A stretch of DNA of 64,000 nt from Pyrobaculum neutrophilum V24Sta (lineage in GTDB: Archaea; Thermoproteota; Thermoprotei; Thermoproteales; Thermoproteaceae). The notes under the pieces were generated by a model, which was given only the letters and a program-made list of their open reading frames with translations, searched no databases and was not told the DNA's origin. Both the position numbers and the translations under genes were made by a program. Shown here piece by piece: positions 17,153-25,470 of this stretch (its first letter is position 1; each line of letters opens with the position of its first letter). The stretch is taken from contig NC_010525.1 in assembly GCF_000019805.1 (NCBI RefSeq), positions 806,001 to 870,000 of the forward strand. The letters are read 5' to 3'.

Positions 17153-18147
17153 TTCTCCACCCTGCGGCTCCTGAGGAGGCCCCCAGCCGCCATGTAGGAG
17201 AGGGCGCCGCCCGCCGCCACCACGGCGGCTCCCACATAGGGGTCAACCCCCAGCGCCGCGTAGCCGAGCCCCCCGGCGAGGCCGCCTGCGGCGGCCGCCG
17301 CCAGCAGGCTCGCCGCCTTGTGCTCGGCGAAGACGGGCTCCTCAGCCAGCACAACCTCGCCGTCCCAACCCGCTATGTAGTAGCGGAAGCTGGAGCCGCG
17401 GTAGAAATACGGCATAACCCACAGCGGGAGGTAGGTCAGGGGGGAGGCCGCAAGCCTCTCCACCTCGTAGTCCACCGTCTTATCCCTTACGCGGGCCGCC
17501 GCCGTGAACACGCCGACGGCCGCCCTGGCCCTCTCCTCGGCGTCTCGGTCGACGGCGGCGAGGAGCCGGGGGATGAGGGCTCTAACCGCCTTGGCCTTAG
17601 CCCGCTCCGCCGTAAACTCGCCGGCCATGAAGGCAGAGGCCTGGCCCCCCGAGGCGACCTCTGCGAGGGGCCTGGGCTCAGGCCCAGTCTTGAAGAAGTG
17701 GCTTGTAAGTCTGTCTATGGAGAGGCCCCAGGCGGCCCTCCTCGCCAAGACGGCCACCACGTCTGCAAGAGCCACCCTGCCCCCAACCCTCACCACCCTA
17801 GTGACGGTCTCAGCCCGCGGCTGCCCCCTCACATACACCGTCTTGGTGTAGGTCACCACCACGGTCGCTTGATAAACCGCGGATAGCCTGGCGTCTACGA
17901 GGTAGAAGGGGAGGTAGTAGAGATCCGGGCTCGCGAAGTTGATCTCTGAGATCCTCCACCTGAGGCTGAGGTCGCGCCGCGTCCTCTCGACGGCCCTCTT
18001 CACCACCTCGGAGGCCGGGAGGGTGGGGACGGCCAGGACGTCCCGGGGCTCCCCGGCGAGGAAGTTGGCCCTCCCGCAGTATCTACACACCACGACGACT
18101 GAGTCGGGGGTTACGTCTAGGGGGGCCCCGCAGTAGCTACACCTCAC
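17149..18147 (-). CDS. Zinc-ribbon membrane protein, paralogue-like partner of the next gene
   Basis: A 332-residue protein starting at GTG 18147: zinc ribbon CSYCGAPLDVTPDSVVVVCRYCG, a domain with LYYLPFYLVDARLSAVYQATVVVTYTKTVYV, a second similar strand set LAASPLTYLPLWVMPYFYRGSSFRYYIAGWDGEVV, and two C-terminal membrane helices (ASLLAAAAAGGLAGGLGYAAL, VGAAVVAAGGALSYMAAGGLL). The open frame extends to 18309, but the TATA element at 18166-18174 lies 23 nt before this GTG, and the ribbon begins right after it. Architecture matches its downstream neighbour, suggesting an old duplication. Confidence 0.75.
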   Translation of the reverse strand: MRCSYCGAPLDVTPDSVVVVCRYCGRANFLAGEPRDVLAVPTLPASEVVKRAVERTRRDLSLRWRISEINFASPDLYYLPFYLVDARLSAVYQATVVVTYTKTVYVRGQPRAETVTRVVRVGGRVALADVVAVLARRAAWGLSIDRLTSHFFKTGPEPRPLAEVASGGQASAFMAGEFTAERAKAKAVRALIPRLLAAVDRDAEERARAAVGVFTAAARVRDKTVDYEVERLAASPLTYLPLWVMPYFYRGSSFRYYIAGWDGEVVLAEEPVFAEHKAASLLAAAAAGGLAGGLGYAALGVDPYVGAAVVAAGGALSYMAAGGLLRSRRVEK

Positions 18148-18165
18148 GCCGTAGCCCAGACGCAA

Positions 18166-18174
18166 CTTAATAAA
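18166..18174. promoter_or_regulatory. Single TATA element centred between two divergent start codons
   Basis: CTTAATAAA is centred at 18170, 23 nt from the minus-strand GTG (18147) and 24 nt from the plus-strand GTG (18194). No second TATA-like sequence is present, so one element probably serves both directions. Confidence 0.55.
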
Positions 18175-18193
18175 TGTACAACGCCGCGCCTCC

Positions 18194-19138
18194 GTGGAGA
18201 TGTTCAAGTGGATTAGGGAGAGGCCCGCGGAGTACGACCTCGCCAGCAGCGGCGTGGCGAAGATAGAGGTCGAGCCGGCGGACGAGCCCCCCGTGGGGGA
18301 GATCCTCACGTCGCTCTACAGGATATCCCCCCGGGAGCTCGCCCTCACGGCGGGCGCCCAGGAGGGTCTCTTCCTCGCCTTCCACGCGGTGAGGCCGAAG
18401 GCCGTGGTCACGGTGGCCCCCGAGTACGAGCCGATATGGAGGCTACCCGGCGCCATGGGGGTGAGGCACGTGGAGGTTAGAGACGTCTGGGAGGCCCCCC
18501 TCGGGCCGGAGACAGCACTCGTCTTCTCAAACCCCAACAACCCCACGGGGAGGTTCCTTGGCCGGGGGGAGCTCCGGGAGCTCGCCGACGAGGCCAGGAG
18601 GCGGGGCGCCGTCCTCATAGTGGACATCATATTCTCCGACTTCGTCACAGACGACCTCGGAGGCCTCCCTCTGGAGAACGCCGTCTACGTCCACAGCACG
18701 GACAAGTTCTACACAAGCGACTACAGACTCGGCTGGGCCTTCGGCGACTCCCGCATCGTGGAGAAGATACGCGCCCTCAAGGACTTGGCAAACCCGGGCC
18801 CCCGCGACCTGGAGAAGAGAGCCGCGGCGGCGCTCCTGTCCAGGAGGGAGGAGGTCAAGAGGAGGAACCTCGCCGTGATAGACAAAAACGCGGCGGCGCT
18901 GCTCTCCGCGTTTCCAAACGCCATCTACAACCCCCACATGCCCATAGCCCTAGTGGAGGTGGGATGCGACGACGTCGCCTTCGCCGAGGGGCTCCTAAAA
19001 CGGGGGGTCAAGGTCATGCCCGGGACCTTCATGAAGGCACCCCGCGCGGTGAGAGTGGGGCTCGGCGTAGAGCCCCCACCCCGCTTCACCCAGGCGCTGG
19101 GGATCCTAGGCGAAGCCGCTGGCAACTGCCGCACATAG
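18194..19138 (+). CDS. PLP-dependent aminotransferase, class I/II fold
   Basis: A 314-residue fold-type I enzyme: TAGAQEGLFLAFHAV for the PLP phosphate loop, FSNPNNPTG (binding the cofactor ring and substrate carboxylate), VDIIFSDF, and VHSTDKFYTSDYRLGW with the likely Schiff-base lysine followed by the conserved Arg of RLGW. Shorter than typical aspartate aminotransferases (about 390-400), mostly at the N-terminus. Substrate cannot be assigned. The start GTG 18194 follows the shared TATA element; ATG 18200 is possible. Confidence 0.8.
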   Translation: MEMFKWIRERPAEYDLASSGVAKIEVEPADEPPVGEILTSLYRISPRELALTAGAQEGLFLAFHAVRPKAVVTVAPEYEPIWRLPGAMGVRHVEVRDVWEAPLGPETALVFSNPNNPTGRFLGRGELRELADEARRRGAVLIVDIIFSDFVTDDLGGLPLENAVYVHSTDKFYTSDYRLGWAFGDSRIVEKIRALKDLANPGPRDLEKRAAAALLSRREEVKRRNLAVIDKNAAALLSAFPNAIYNPHMPIALVEVGCDDVAFAEGLLKRGVKVMPGTFMKAPRAVRVGLGVEPPPRFTQALGILGEAAGNCRT

Positions 19139-19275
19139 CCCGCACGCGGCGCCACGCCGGCGGCCCGCCGGAGCTGGCCAAACGAGGGCCCCTCGGCGCC
19201 CCTCTGGGGCCGAGGCGGCCCCCAGACGCGCCGCCTGCCGACAGCACAGATTAAAAACCTGGAGGGGGCAACTCC

Positions 19276-19905
19276 GTGCGCGACATCAGGCGGTGCCCCG
19301 TGTGTGGAGCCTACGTAGAGGTGGAAGTCCACTGCGGGGCGCCGACGGCGGCTGTCTTAGACGGCGCCACACGCCTCAAGATCTCTAAACTCCTATCCCT
19401 CGCCCTACGCCACAGCCCCCGCGTCCTGGGCATAGAGCTGGACGGGGAGGGCTGGGCGGACCTGAACGCGCTGGCGGAGGGCATGCGGAGAGCCGGACTC
19501 CCCGCGAGCCCACAGGTGCTGAAGGCCGTGGCCCAACTAGACGACAAAGGCCGCTTCGAGATCAGAGGCGGCCGGGTGAGGGCGCGCTACGGCCACACCA
19601 TAAAGGTACACATCAGATACGAGGTCGACTCAGACACGCCGCTCCTCTACCACGGAACCGCAATACACGTCCTGCCCTCCATCCTAAGCCAGGGCATCCT
19701 CCCCATGAGGAGGCTCTACGTCCACCTGGCCGTGGACGTGGAGACGGCTTGTCTCAACGCGAGAAGAAGACAAAACCCGGCGGTGGTGGAGGTCGACGCA
19801 GACTGCGTCCGGAAGAGCGGCAACCCCATCTACAAAGCCGCAGAAAAAATAAGGCTCACCCCCCACGTGCCACCCACCTGCGTGAGGAGGTGGACCACAT
19901 GCTAA
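19276..19905 (+). CDS. kptA: RNA 2'-phosphotransferase (Tpt1/KptA)
   Basis: A 209-residue enzyme that transfers the 2'-phosphate left on RNA to NAD+. An N-terminal segment CPVCGAYVEVEVHC could bind zinc. The KptA core follows: RLKISKLLSLALRHSPRVLGIELDGEGWADLNAL, FEIRGGRVRARYGHTI, LYHGTAIHVLPSILSQGI, and VHLAVDVETA. The Arg-His-x-x-Arg residues of the active site are present. Start GTG 19276 is 24 nt after AGATTAAAAA. In archaea the true substrate is unclear. Confidence 0.9.
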   Translation: MRDIRRCPVCGAYVEVEVHCGAPTAAVLDGATRLKISKLLSLALRHSPRVLGIELDGEGWADLNALAEGMRRAGLPASPQVLKAVAQLDDKGRFEIRGGRVRARYGHTIKVHIRYEVDSDTPLLYHGTAIHVLPSILSQGILPMRRLYVHLAVDVETACLNARRRQNPAVVEVDADCVRKSGNPIYKAAEKIRLTPHVPPTCVRRWTTC

Positions 19906-19973
19906 CTAAGAACCTCCCACGAGCCGCCGGTTCTCCTTGGAAAAAGGAGAAGGAGTTGAAAAAGGCGTTTTGT

Positions 19974-21029
19974 TTATCTGCCTTTCCAGCCTCCGCTACC
20001 CTGTCCGCTTCCAGAGCCTCCGCCGGATCCTTGACCGCCGCTCCAGCCTCCGCTACCCGACCAGCTCCCCTGCCCGCTTCCGCCGCCACTGCCCTGTCCA
20101 CCCATGCCGCCGCTCCAGCTTACCTGACCGCCGCCTCCGCCGGCACCGCTTCCTCTCCCTTCGCCGGAGGCGCCTCCGCCGGCAGCGCCCTTCGCCCGCG
20201 ACATAATGTCATCTATTACCTTGTACCGCTCGGACCACTTGTGGGCCGCGATTGCCCTGACCGCGTCTCCCCTCATTTCGGGGGGTAGCGTCTTCAGTAC
20301 TGTGAGTAGTGAGATGGTTTCGTTGATTAGATGGGCGCGGAGGGCCACGACTTGCGCCAGCTGGGCTAGCTTCAGCTTTTCGAAGTGCTCCTGTAGCTCC
20401 CTCGCCCTAGCCAGGACCCGCTCCAGGTGGTCGATGGCCTCTTCCAGGCCTCTATCTGTGAGGTTAACTCTTCCGGCCACGTATGCCGTGGCGTTGCCGT
20501 ACATATATACCTCGCGGAGTAGCCTCAGCCTTTCGATGTTTCTATCCACCGCCTCCACGGCGGCGCGGGAGGCGTTTACCCGGCCCAGCAACGCCCTAAC
20601 CCGCATCAGAGCCCTGAGGCCCCCCTCCGTGGCGTTTTCTATGTCGGCGGAGGCGTTTATGTTCGCATAGACCCGATCCACGGTTCTGTTCAAGTGCTTG
20701 CCCAGCTCCTTAATCGCGGCTAGCCTGATCTCCCTAATCTGTTGAAACACCGCCTTGGGGTCCGACACATTTAGCATCTTCAGCTCCCCCACGCCGATCA
20801 TGGGAAGCGGCTGCGCAGTAGGCGCCGTAACTACATAAGTCTTGTTCAACTGGGCGAGCAGGGCGTCGCACTGCGGTAGCGTGAAGTTCGCCCCGGTGGT
20901 ATTTATATATAGCTCTATAGCTTTACATTTCAACCATAGGTGGAAGTCCGCGGTTGCGTTTACCGAGGCCGCCTGGGCCAGGGCGGCCAGCGCCGCCAGC
21001 GCTATTACCGGGATAACCTTCCTTTCCAT
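19974..21029 (-). CDS. Secreted coiled-coil protein with Gly/Ser/Trp-rich tail
   Basis: A 351-residue protein with a signal peptide (MERKVIPVIALAALAALAQA), a long helical domain (about 30-295) rich in NAS/NVT-type glycosylation sites and heptad stretches (IEELRE-like, LERVLARARELQEHFEKLKLAQLAQVV), then a low-complexity C-terminal tail of ~55 residues built of GGGSGQGSWSG-like repeats. TATA at 21049-21057 is 24 nt upstream of ATG 21029. Likely extracellular, structural or adhesive. Homologues not recognised. Confidence 0.7.
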   Translation of the reverse strand: MERKVIPVIALAALAALAQAASVNATADFHLWLKCKAIELYINTTGANFTLPQCDALLAQLNKTYVVTAPTAQPLPMIGVGELKMLNVSDPKAVFQQIREIRLAAIKELGKHLNRTVDRVYANINASADIENATEGGLRALMRVRALLGRVNASRAAVEAVDRNIERLRLLREVYMYGNATAYVAGRVNLTDRGLEEAIDHLERVLARARELQEHFEKLKLAQLAQVVALRAHLINETISLLTVLKTLPPEMRGDAVRAIAAHKWSERYKVIDDIMSRAKGAAGGGASGEGRGSGAGGGGGQVSWSGGMGGQGSGGGSGQGSWSGSGGWSGGQGSGGGSGSGQGSGGWKGR

Positions 21030-21112
21030 GGCCCACCTGGAATAGGGGGGATAAATAGTCCCGCCGCGGAACCACGTGCGGAACGTTAAAATAGACAGGC
21101 GGAACAGCCGCC

Positions 21113-21985
21113 GTGTTGGTGATATTGAACCTCACCGCGCCCCCGGTCCTCATACTCCTGCTCCCAGCCGCCATGTTTGGAAACTACACGCTTCCCGCTC
21201 CTCCCGCCTCCGACGTGGCGGCCTTTTCGCCAAGCGGCGCCGTCCTGCCCACCTGGGTAGTCGGCGGCAACCTGTACATACTCCAGGGCGGAGACCCCGC
21301 CGTAGCTATATACGTCCCCAGGTTTGAAAACTCCAGCGGTGTGTATAAAGTAAGCCTAGGCGGAGGCGACGTCGTAATCCAAGCGCCCCCCGGGGTAATG
21401 ATACAAGACATAAACCCGCTACCTAGGCAGACGAAGCTGAACAAGACAGGCCTATACCTCTACCTCACAGGCCCCGCCACAGTCACATACTACTTCTTCA
21501 AGGTAGAGATAAAGCCGCCTCCGACCCAGCCCCCCGCCACGACGCAAACTGCGCCGAAGGCCACGGCGCCTCCCACAGCCACTCCGACGGCTACGCCGAC
21601 AGCCACCCCGGCCACCACGTCCGCGCCTCAGCCGACCCCCACGGCTACTCCCACGCCGCCTTCTGGAGCCGGGGCGCAGACTCAATGGCTAGTCGGCGCG
21701 GCCGTCGCGGCTGTGGCGGCTGTGGCGGTTGCGGCGTATCTGTTGGCTAGGAGGAGGGGCGGCGGCGGGGGCGACTGCGGCGATCTACACGAGACGGATG
21801 TAGCCATCCTCAGGGAGCTTGAGAAGAGGGGCGGTTCCGCGGACAGGGGCGAGCTCCAGGAGGCCCTCGGCCTTCCGAAGACCACCCTCCACAGGCACCT
21901 CCACAAGCTCTCCAAATACGGCTTCGTGAGGCTGGTGCAGGTGGGAGGGTCCCAGAGGGTCGAGCTGGTTAGGGGCTGTAGGTGA
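21113..21985 (+). CDS. Membrane-anchored protein with extracellular domain and cytoplasmic winged-helix domain
   Basis: A 290-residue protein. A hydrophobic N-terminus (ILNLTAPPVLILLLPAAMF) is followed by a beta-rich outer domain, a Pro/Thr/Ala stalk of about 60 residues (TPTATPTATPATTSAP-like), one transmembrane helix (WLVGAAVAAVAAVAVAAYLL), a basic stop-transfer (ARRRGGG) and a C-terminal winged helix (DVAILRELEKRGG, LPKTTLHRHLHKLSKYGFVRL). Leaderless GTG 21113, 25 nt after GTTAAAATAG. The topology suggests a one-component sensor controlling DNA from the membrane; ligand and targets are unknown. Confidence 0.75.
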   Translation: MLVILNLTAPPVLILLLPAAMFGNYTLPAPPASDVAAFSPSGAVLPTWVVGGNLYILQGGDPAVAIYVPRFENSSGVYKVSLGGGDVVIQAPPGVMIQDINPLPRQTKLNKTGLYLYLTGPATVTYYFFKVEIKPPPTQPPATTQTAPKATAPPTATPTATPTATPATTSAPQPTPTATPTPPSGAGAQTQWLVGAAVAAVAAVAVAAYLLARRRGGGGGDCGDLHETDVAILRELEKRGGSADRGELQEALGLPKTTLHRHLHKLSKYGFVRLVQVGGSQRVELVRGCR

Positions 21986-22902
21986 TGGATTTTTCCCCGG
22001 TGGGAGAGGAGTCCCTCGGGGTTAGGTCGATGTGTTTCTACGTCGAGACCCGCGACGTTAGGATACTCTTCGACGCGGGGGTGTCCCTAGCGCCGAGGCG
22101 CTTCGGGCTGCCGCCGCACCCCCGGGAGCTGGAGAGGGCCCGGGCTGTGAGGGCGGAGATACTGCGGCTTGCGGAGGCCGCAGACGTGGTCACAGTCAGC
22201 CACTACCACCGAGACCACTTCACCCCCTGGTACCCCAGCGTCTACATGGCCACAGACGGCGAGATGTACAAGAGGGTGTACGGGGGGAAGAGGGTCCTCC
22301 TGAAGAGCCCCCAGGACCTGAACTGGTCCCAGAGGAGGAGGCACTACGGCCTATCCAAGGCCCTACGGGAGGCGGGGGCGGAGGCGGTTTACGCAGACGG
22401 AGGCGAGTGGGCCTTCGGGGGGACGAGGGTCGCCGCCTCCCCGCCCCTCTGGCACGGCCCCGCCGGGTCGAAGACGGGGCGCGTCCTCGGCTTCGCCGTC
22501 AGCGATGGGGAGGAGAGGCTCGTGTTTCTCCCAGACGTGGAGGGGCCTCTGGAGCCGGAGCCCATCGCCTTCGCCAGGGGGGCGAGGCCCACCGTGGTCG
22601 TCGTCGGGGGACCGCCCACCTACCTCGGCTGGGATCTCGAGAAGGCGGTTAAAAACCTGGCGGAGCTCGTGGAGCTGAGGCCCCACACCCTAGTCCTCGC
22701 CCACCACCTCCTCCGGGACGTTCAGTGGAGGGAGAAGGTGGCGCCCCTTTTTGAGCTGGCCGAGAGGAGGGGGGTGGTGGTGGCCACCTACGCCAGCCTC
22801 GCCGGGAGGCCCGAGGAGCTTCTGGAGGCCAGGAGGAGGGAGCTCTACGCCGAGGAGCCCGCCGCGGTTGCGGAGGCGGGGGAGGGTGAAGAGGAGGACT
22901 AG
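21985..22902 (+). CDS. Metallo-beta-lactamase fold protein, UPF0282 family
   Basis: A 305-residue MBL-fold protein: VTVSHYHRDHFTPW supplies the HxHxDH metal motif, and WHGPAGSKTGRVLGFAVSDGEERLVFLPDVEGPL and LVLAHHLLRDV provide later ligands. The N-terminal DFSPVGEESLGVRSMCFYVET is typical of archaeal UPF0282 proteins, whose substrate is unknown. The acidic tail (EAGEGEEED) is unusual. ATG 21985 overlaps the previous stop; GTG 21982 is an alternative. Confidence 0.82.
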   Translation: MDFSPVGEESLGVRSMCFYVETRDVRILFDAGVSLAPRRFGLPPHPRELERARAVRAEILRLAEAADVVTVSHYHRDHFTPWYPSVYMATDGEMYKRVYGGKRVLLKSPQDLNWSQRRRHYGLSKALREAGAEAVYADGGEWAFGGTRVAASPPLWHGPAGSKTGRVLGFAVSDGEERLVFLPDVEGPLEPEPIAFARGARPTVVVVGGPPTYLGWDLEKAVKNLAELVELRPHTLVLAHHLLRDVQWREKVAPLFELAERRGVVVATYASLAGRPEELLEARRRELYAEEPAAVAEAGEGEEED

Positions 22903-22973
22903 AGTGGGGCGCGGCGGAGGTTGCCGCCGCGGCCTGAAAGGGATTCCGCGGTCTCACATCCCCCGGCGGGGGG

Positions 22974-22982
22974 CATATAAAC
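22974..22982 (+). promoter_or_regulatory. Orphan TATA-like promoter in a 210-nt spacer
   Basis: CATATAAAC predicts transcription from about 23000, but the next gene starts at 23113 with its own TATA box (GCTTAAATA, 23082-23090). The intervening sequence has no open reading frame I would trust and no clear C/D boxes. It may drive a small RNA or a long leader. Confidence 0.3.
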
Positions 22983-23112
22983 CCGTGGAGAAGTTAATTC
23001 TAGAGGATCTGTGACTGGCGAGGGCGAGTCCGACCGGTGGCGACGCCGGTTGTACGCGTTAGCTCTTCCAAAACCGACGTAATGCTTAAATATGCCAAAG
23101 TTTTCGCATGGC

Positions 23113-23346
23113 ATGTCGCTGTTGTTGCTTTTTAAAGGCGATGTGCCGCAGCATTGGAGGAGCCTAAAGGCGGATGGTCTAGAGGTTAGGGGGCTTGGGG
23201 AGGGGTTGCCGCCTCTTGAGGGGAGGTTCGTGGTGGTTGTGGGGGATAGGGAGCTCGCGGAGAGGCTGGGGGTTGCGTATATGGACGAGGCGGAGGCGGA
23301 GGACTTCTACAGGTTCCTCATCCAGAGGCTTTCCTCCTCCTCCTGA
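23113..23346 (+). CDS. Small protein, paralogue of 12326 and 30439
   Basis: A 77-residue protein with MSLLLLFKGDVPQHWRSLK, a central FVVVVGDRELAERLGVAY that is nearly identical to the 12326 protein, and a C-terminal helix ending in FYRFLIQRL. ATG 23113 is 25-27 nt after GCTTAAATA, which is why I prefer it to ATG 23092. The 3' end overlaps the convergent COG1361-type gene by 29 nt. Function unknown. Confidence 0.65.
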   Translation: MSLLLLFKGDVPQHWRSLKADGLEVRGLGEGLPPLEGRFVVVVGDRELAERLGVAYMDEAEAEDFYRFLIQRLSSSS

Positions 23347-25390
23347 GGTAGAGGTATCCGACTGCGGCCGCGGCGGCTAGAGCCGCGGTTGCGATGTAGG
23401 CGGCCGGCGGCGTTGTCTGCCGCTGTGCGCCGGCTTGAGGGGTCCGCCCGGTGGCGTTGGCCACCGCCACGGTGACGGTGTAGGGGGCCGTGTAGAGGTT
23501 GCCGTACTGGTCGGTGTAGCTGACCAGAAGCTGTATTTCGTAGCGGCCGGGGGCCGTGGCGTTGAAGCTGAGGGGTATGGTGGCGGTCTGTTGCGGGTCT
23601 AGCTGGCCGGCGAAGTAGATAGGCGCCGTCACCGGCTTGATGCCGCGCGGCGGCTTAGCCTCGACCTGGAGGTTGGTCACCGGGGTGAAGCCTCTGTTGA
23701 CCACGGTCACAGATATGTAGAAGGTCCTCTTGGCCTCCACCTCCTGGGGGACGACAGCTATGTTGGTGACGTTGACGGCCGGGGTCTGGAGGACCTGGAG
23801 GTAGAAGGTGCCCTGGGCCGCGCCGGCGGTCCCCAGCTCTGTGGTGTACACGATGCCGTAGGTGAAGGCCGCCGCTCCTACGTAGGTGGCCGGCGCTATG
23901 AAGGAGATGGGCAACTGTACGCTCTCCAGGGGGGCGAGCCTCCCGATCTGGAAGGTGTATGTCGGAGCCAGGACGGCCGACGTCGCCGGCGATATCGTCA
24001 CCACGGCCTTCTCCACGGCCACGTCTCCGCTGTTGATGACCGTCACGACCACCGTCCTGTTGCCGCCGGATTTGACGAGGGAGGGGCTCGGAACGACGGT
24101 AAATATGGAGGATGAGGAGACGGGGAGGCTCACGGTGTACTGATCCACGCCCTGGCTGTGGTATATCGTGACGGCGATGGCGACGGGTTGGCTGGAGAGG
24201 GGCGTCACCACTAGGCCGGCCGCCGCCTTGTCCACCCCGCCGAAGGTGTAGGGCATGGGCTTATCCACGGCGGCGTTGGACACGGAGACGGTGGCGTTGA
24301 AGGGCCCCGGCGCCGAGACGAGGAGAGTTAGGTTGTTGGCCACGCCCGCGATTAGGCGGGTCGGCCTCACGTCTAGCCTAGAGGCGCCGCCCGCCGCCTG
24401 TTGCACGGCGGCTGAGGCCGAGACCTGCTCGGTTTTCGATACGCCTGCGATCTGGTACGTCACCTGCGCCGTGAAGGTGACCACGGGGGAGACGGGGTAG
24501 ACGTCCAGCGACGCCGAGCCGCGGCCGCCCCTTATCGGGATAGACACGCTTGACTGAGGCGTCACAGCCCCCGACGCCGCCACCACCGCCGTCCCGTCGG
24601 CCGGGACGGGCAGAACCACGGTCAGGTTGACGCGGTTGTACCTACTGGCGTAGAGGGCGGCAGAGCTTACGTAGAGGAGGGGCGGCGGGGGCGGCGCGGT
24701 GGCCAGCGGCACGGCGTAGGACAGGAGCACGGGGTTCCCCAGCCAGTCCCTTGTCTGTATCGTCGCCTGTAGAAGGGCGCTGGGGCTGTCGGCCACCACG
24801 ACCACCGGCACAGCCGCCCCCCTCCCGCCTACGACCACGGGGCCGGACGGCGAAACCACCCTGGCCCCCTGCCCCTGGAGCGTTAAGATGCCGGTTAGGG
24901 CGTAGGGGCTGGAGACCGTTAGGTTGATCCGGCTTGGGAGGCCCAAGTACGCCACCCCCGCGGCCGTCACGTTGGCCGTAGGGTAGGGCGGTATGTACAC
25001 CTCGGCGTACTCAACCCTGTCTATCCCCGAGGCAAGGCCCGAGCCGGTTGCCCTATATGTGGCGCGTATCTCCACGTTTACGGGACACGTCACGTTGAGC
25101 GCGGAAACCGACGCCTTGAGCGCCACGGACACCACCCCCGGCCCCGCCGACGGGAGCGATGCCGACTCGAGGGGGACGAGGTAGGGGCACCTCGGCGTTA
25201 GAGAGACTGAGACGTCTACGTACTGCGCCGAGAGGTAGAAGGAGACGCTCAACACGCCCACGTCGCCGGGGAACTTCGGTAGTTGCGTCCACTTGGCGCC
25301 GAGCCAGAGGTAGTCCACAGCGGGGCCCGCCGCCGTCTGGCCCTGGGCGATGAGGGCCAGGGCGGCGGCCAGGAGGATCCTCTTGTCCAT
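23318..25390 (-). CDS. Large secreted COG1361-like (S-layer-associated) protein with C-terminal membrane anchor
   Basis: A 690-residue protein: signal peptide (LLAAALALIAQGQTAAG), several Ig/CARDB-like beta-sandwich repeats (for example VTVINSGDVAVEKAVVTISP, VTVVNRGFTPVTNLQVEAKP), and a C-terminal transmembrane helix followed by a basic tail (YLYLRRRRKASG). Such proteins commonly neighbour ABC permeases of the MacB/LolE type in archaea, here divergently encoded at 25471. TATA GTATATATAGG is 25 nt upstream of ATG 25390. Probably acts at the cell surface together with that transporter (inference). Confidence 0.78.
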   Translation of the reverse strand: MDKRILLAAALALIAQGQTAAGPAVDYLWLGAKWTQLPKFPGDVGVLSVSFYLSAQYVDVSVSLTPRCPYLVPLESASLPSAGPGVVSVALKASVSALNVTCPVNVEIRATYRATGSGLASGIDRVEYAEVYIPPYPTANVTAAGVAYLGLPSRINLTVSSPYALTGILTLQGQGARVVSPSGPVVVGGRGAAVPVVVVADSPSALLQATIQTRDWLGNPVLLSYAVPLATAPPPPPLLYVSSAALYASRYNRVNLTVVLPVPADGTAVVAASGAVTPQSSVSIPIRGGRGSASLDVYPVSPVVTFTAQVTYQIAGVSKTEQVSASAAVQQAAGGASRLDVRPTRLIAGVANNLTLLVSAPGPFNATVSVSNAAVDKPMPYTFGGVDKAAAGLVVTPLSSQPVAIAVTIYHSQGVDQYTVSLPVSSSSIFTVVPSPSLVKSGGNRTVVVTVINSGDVAVEKAVVTISPATSAVLAPTYTFQIGRLAPLESVQLPISFIAPATYVGAAAFTYGIVYTTELGTAGAAQGTFYLQVLQTPAVNVTNIAVVPQEVEAKRTFYISVTVVNRGFTPVTNLQVEAKPPRGIKPVTAPIYFAGQLDPQQTATIPLSFNATAPGRYEIQLLVSYTDQYGNLYTAPYTVTVAVANATGRTPQAGAQRQTTPPAAYIATAALAAAAAVGYLYLRRRRKASG

Positions 25391-25470
25391 AGCCGTGGGG
25401 GATACCCCCTATATATACAAAGCTCACGGACTGGTGAGTTAACTTTATTACCTACACTGCTGTGGTGGAA

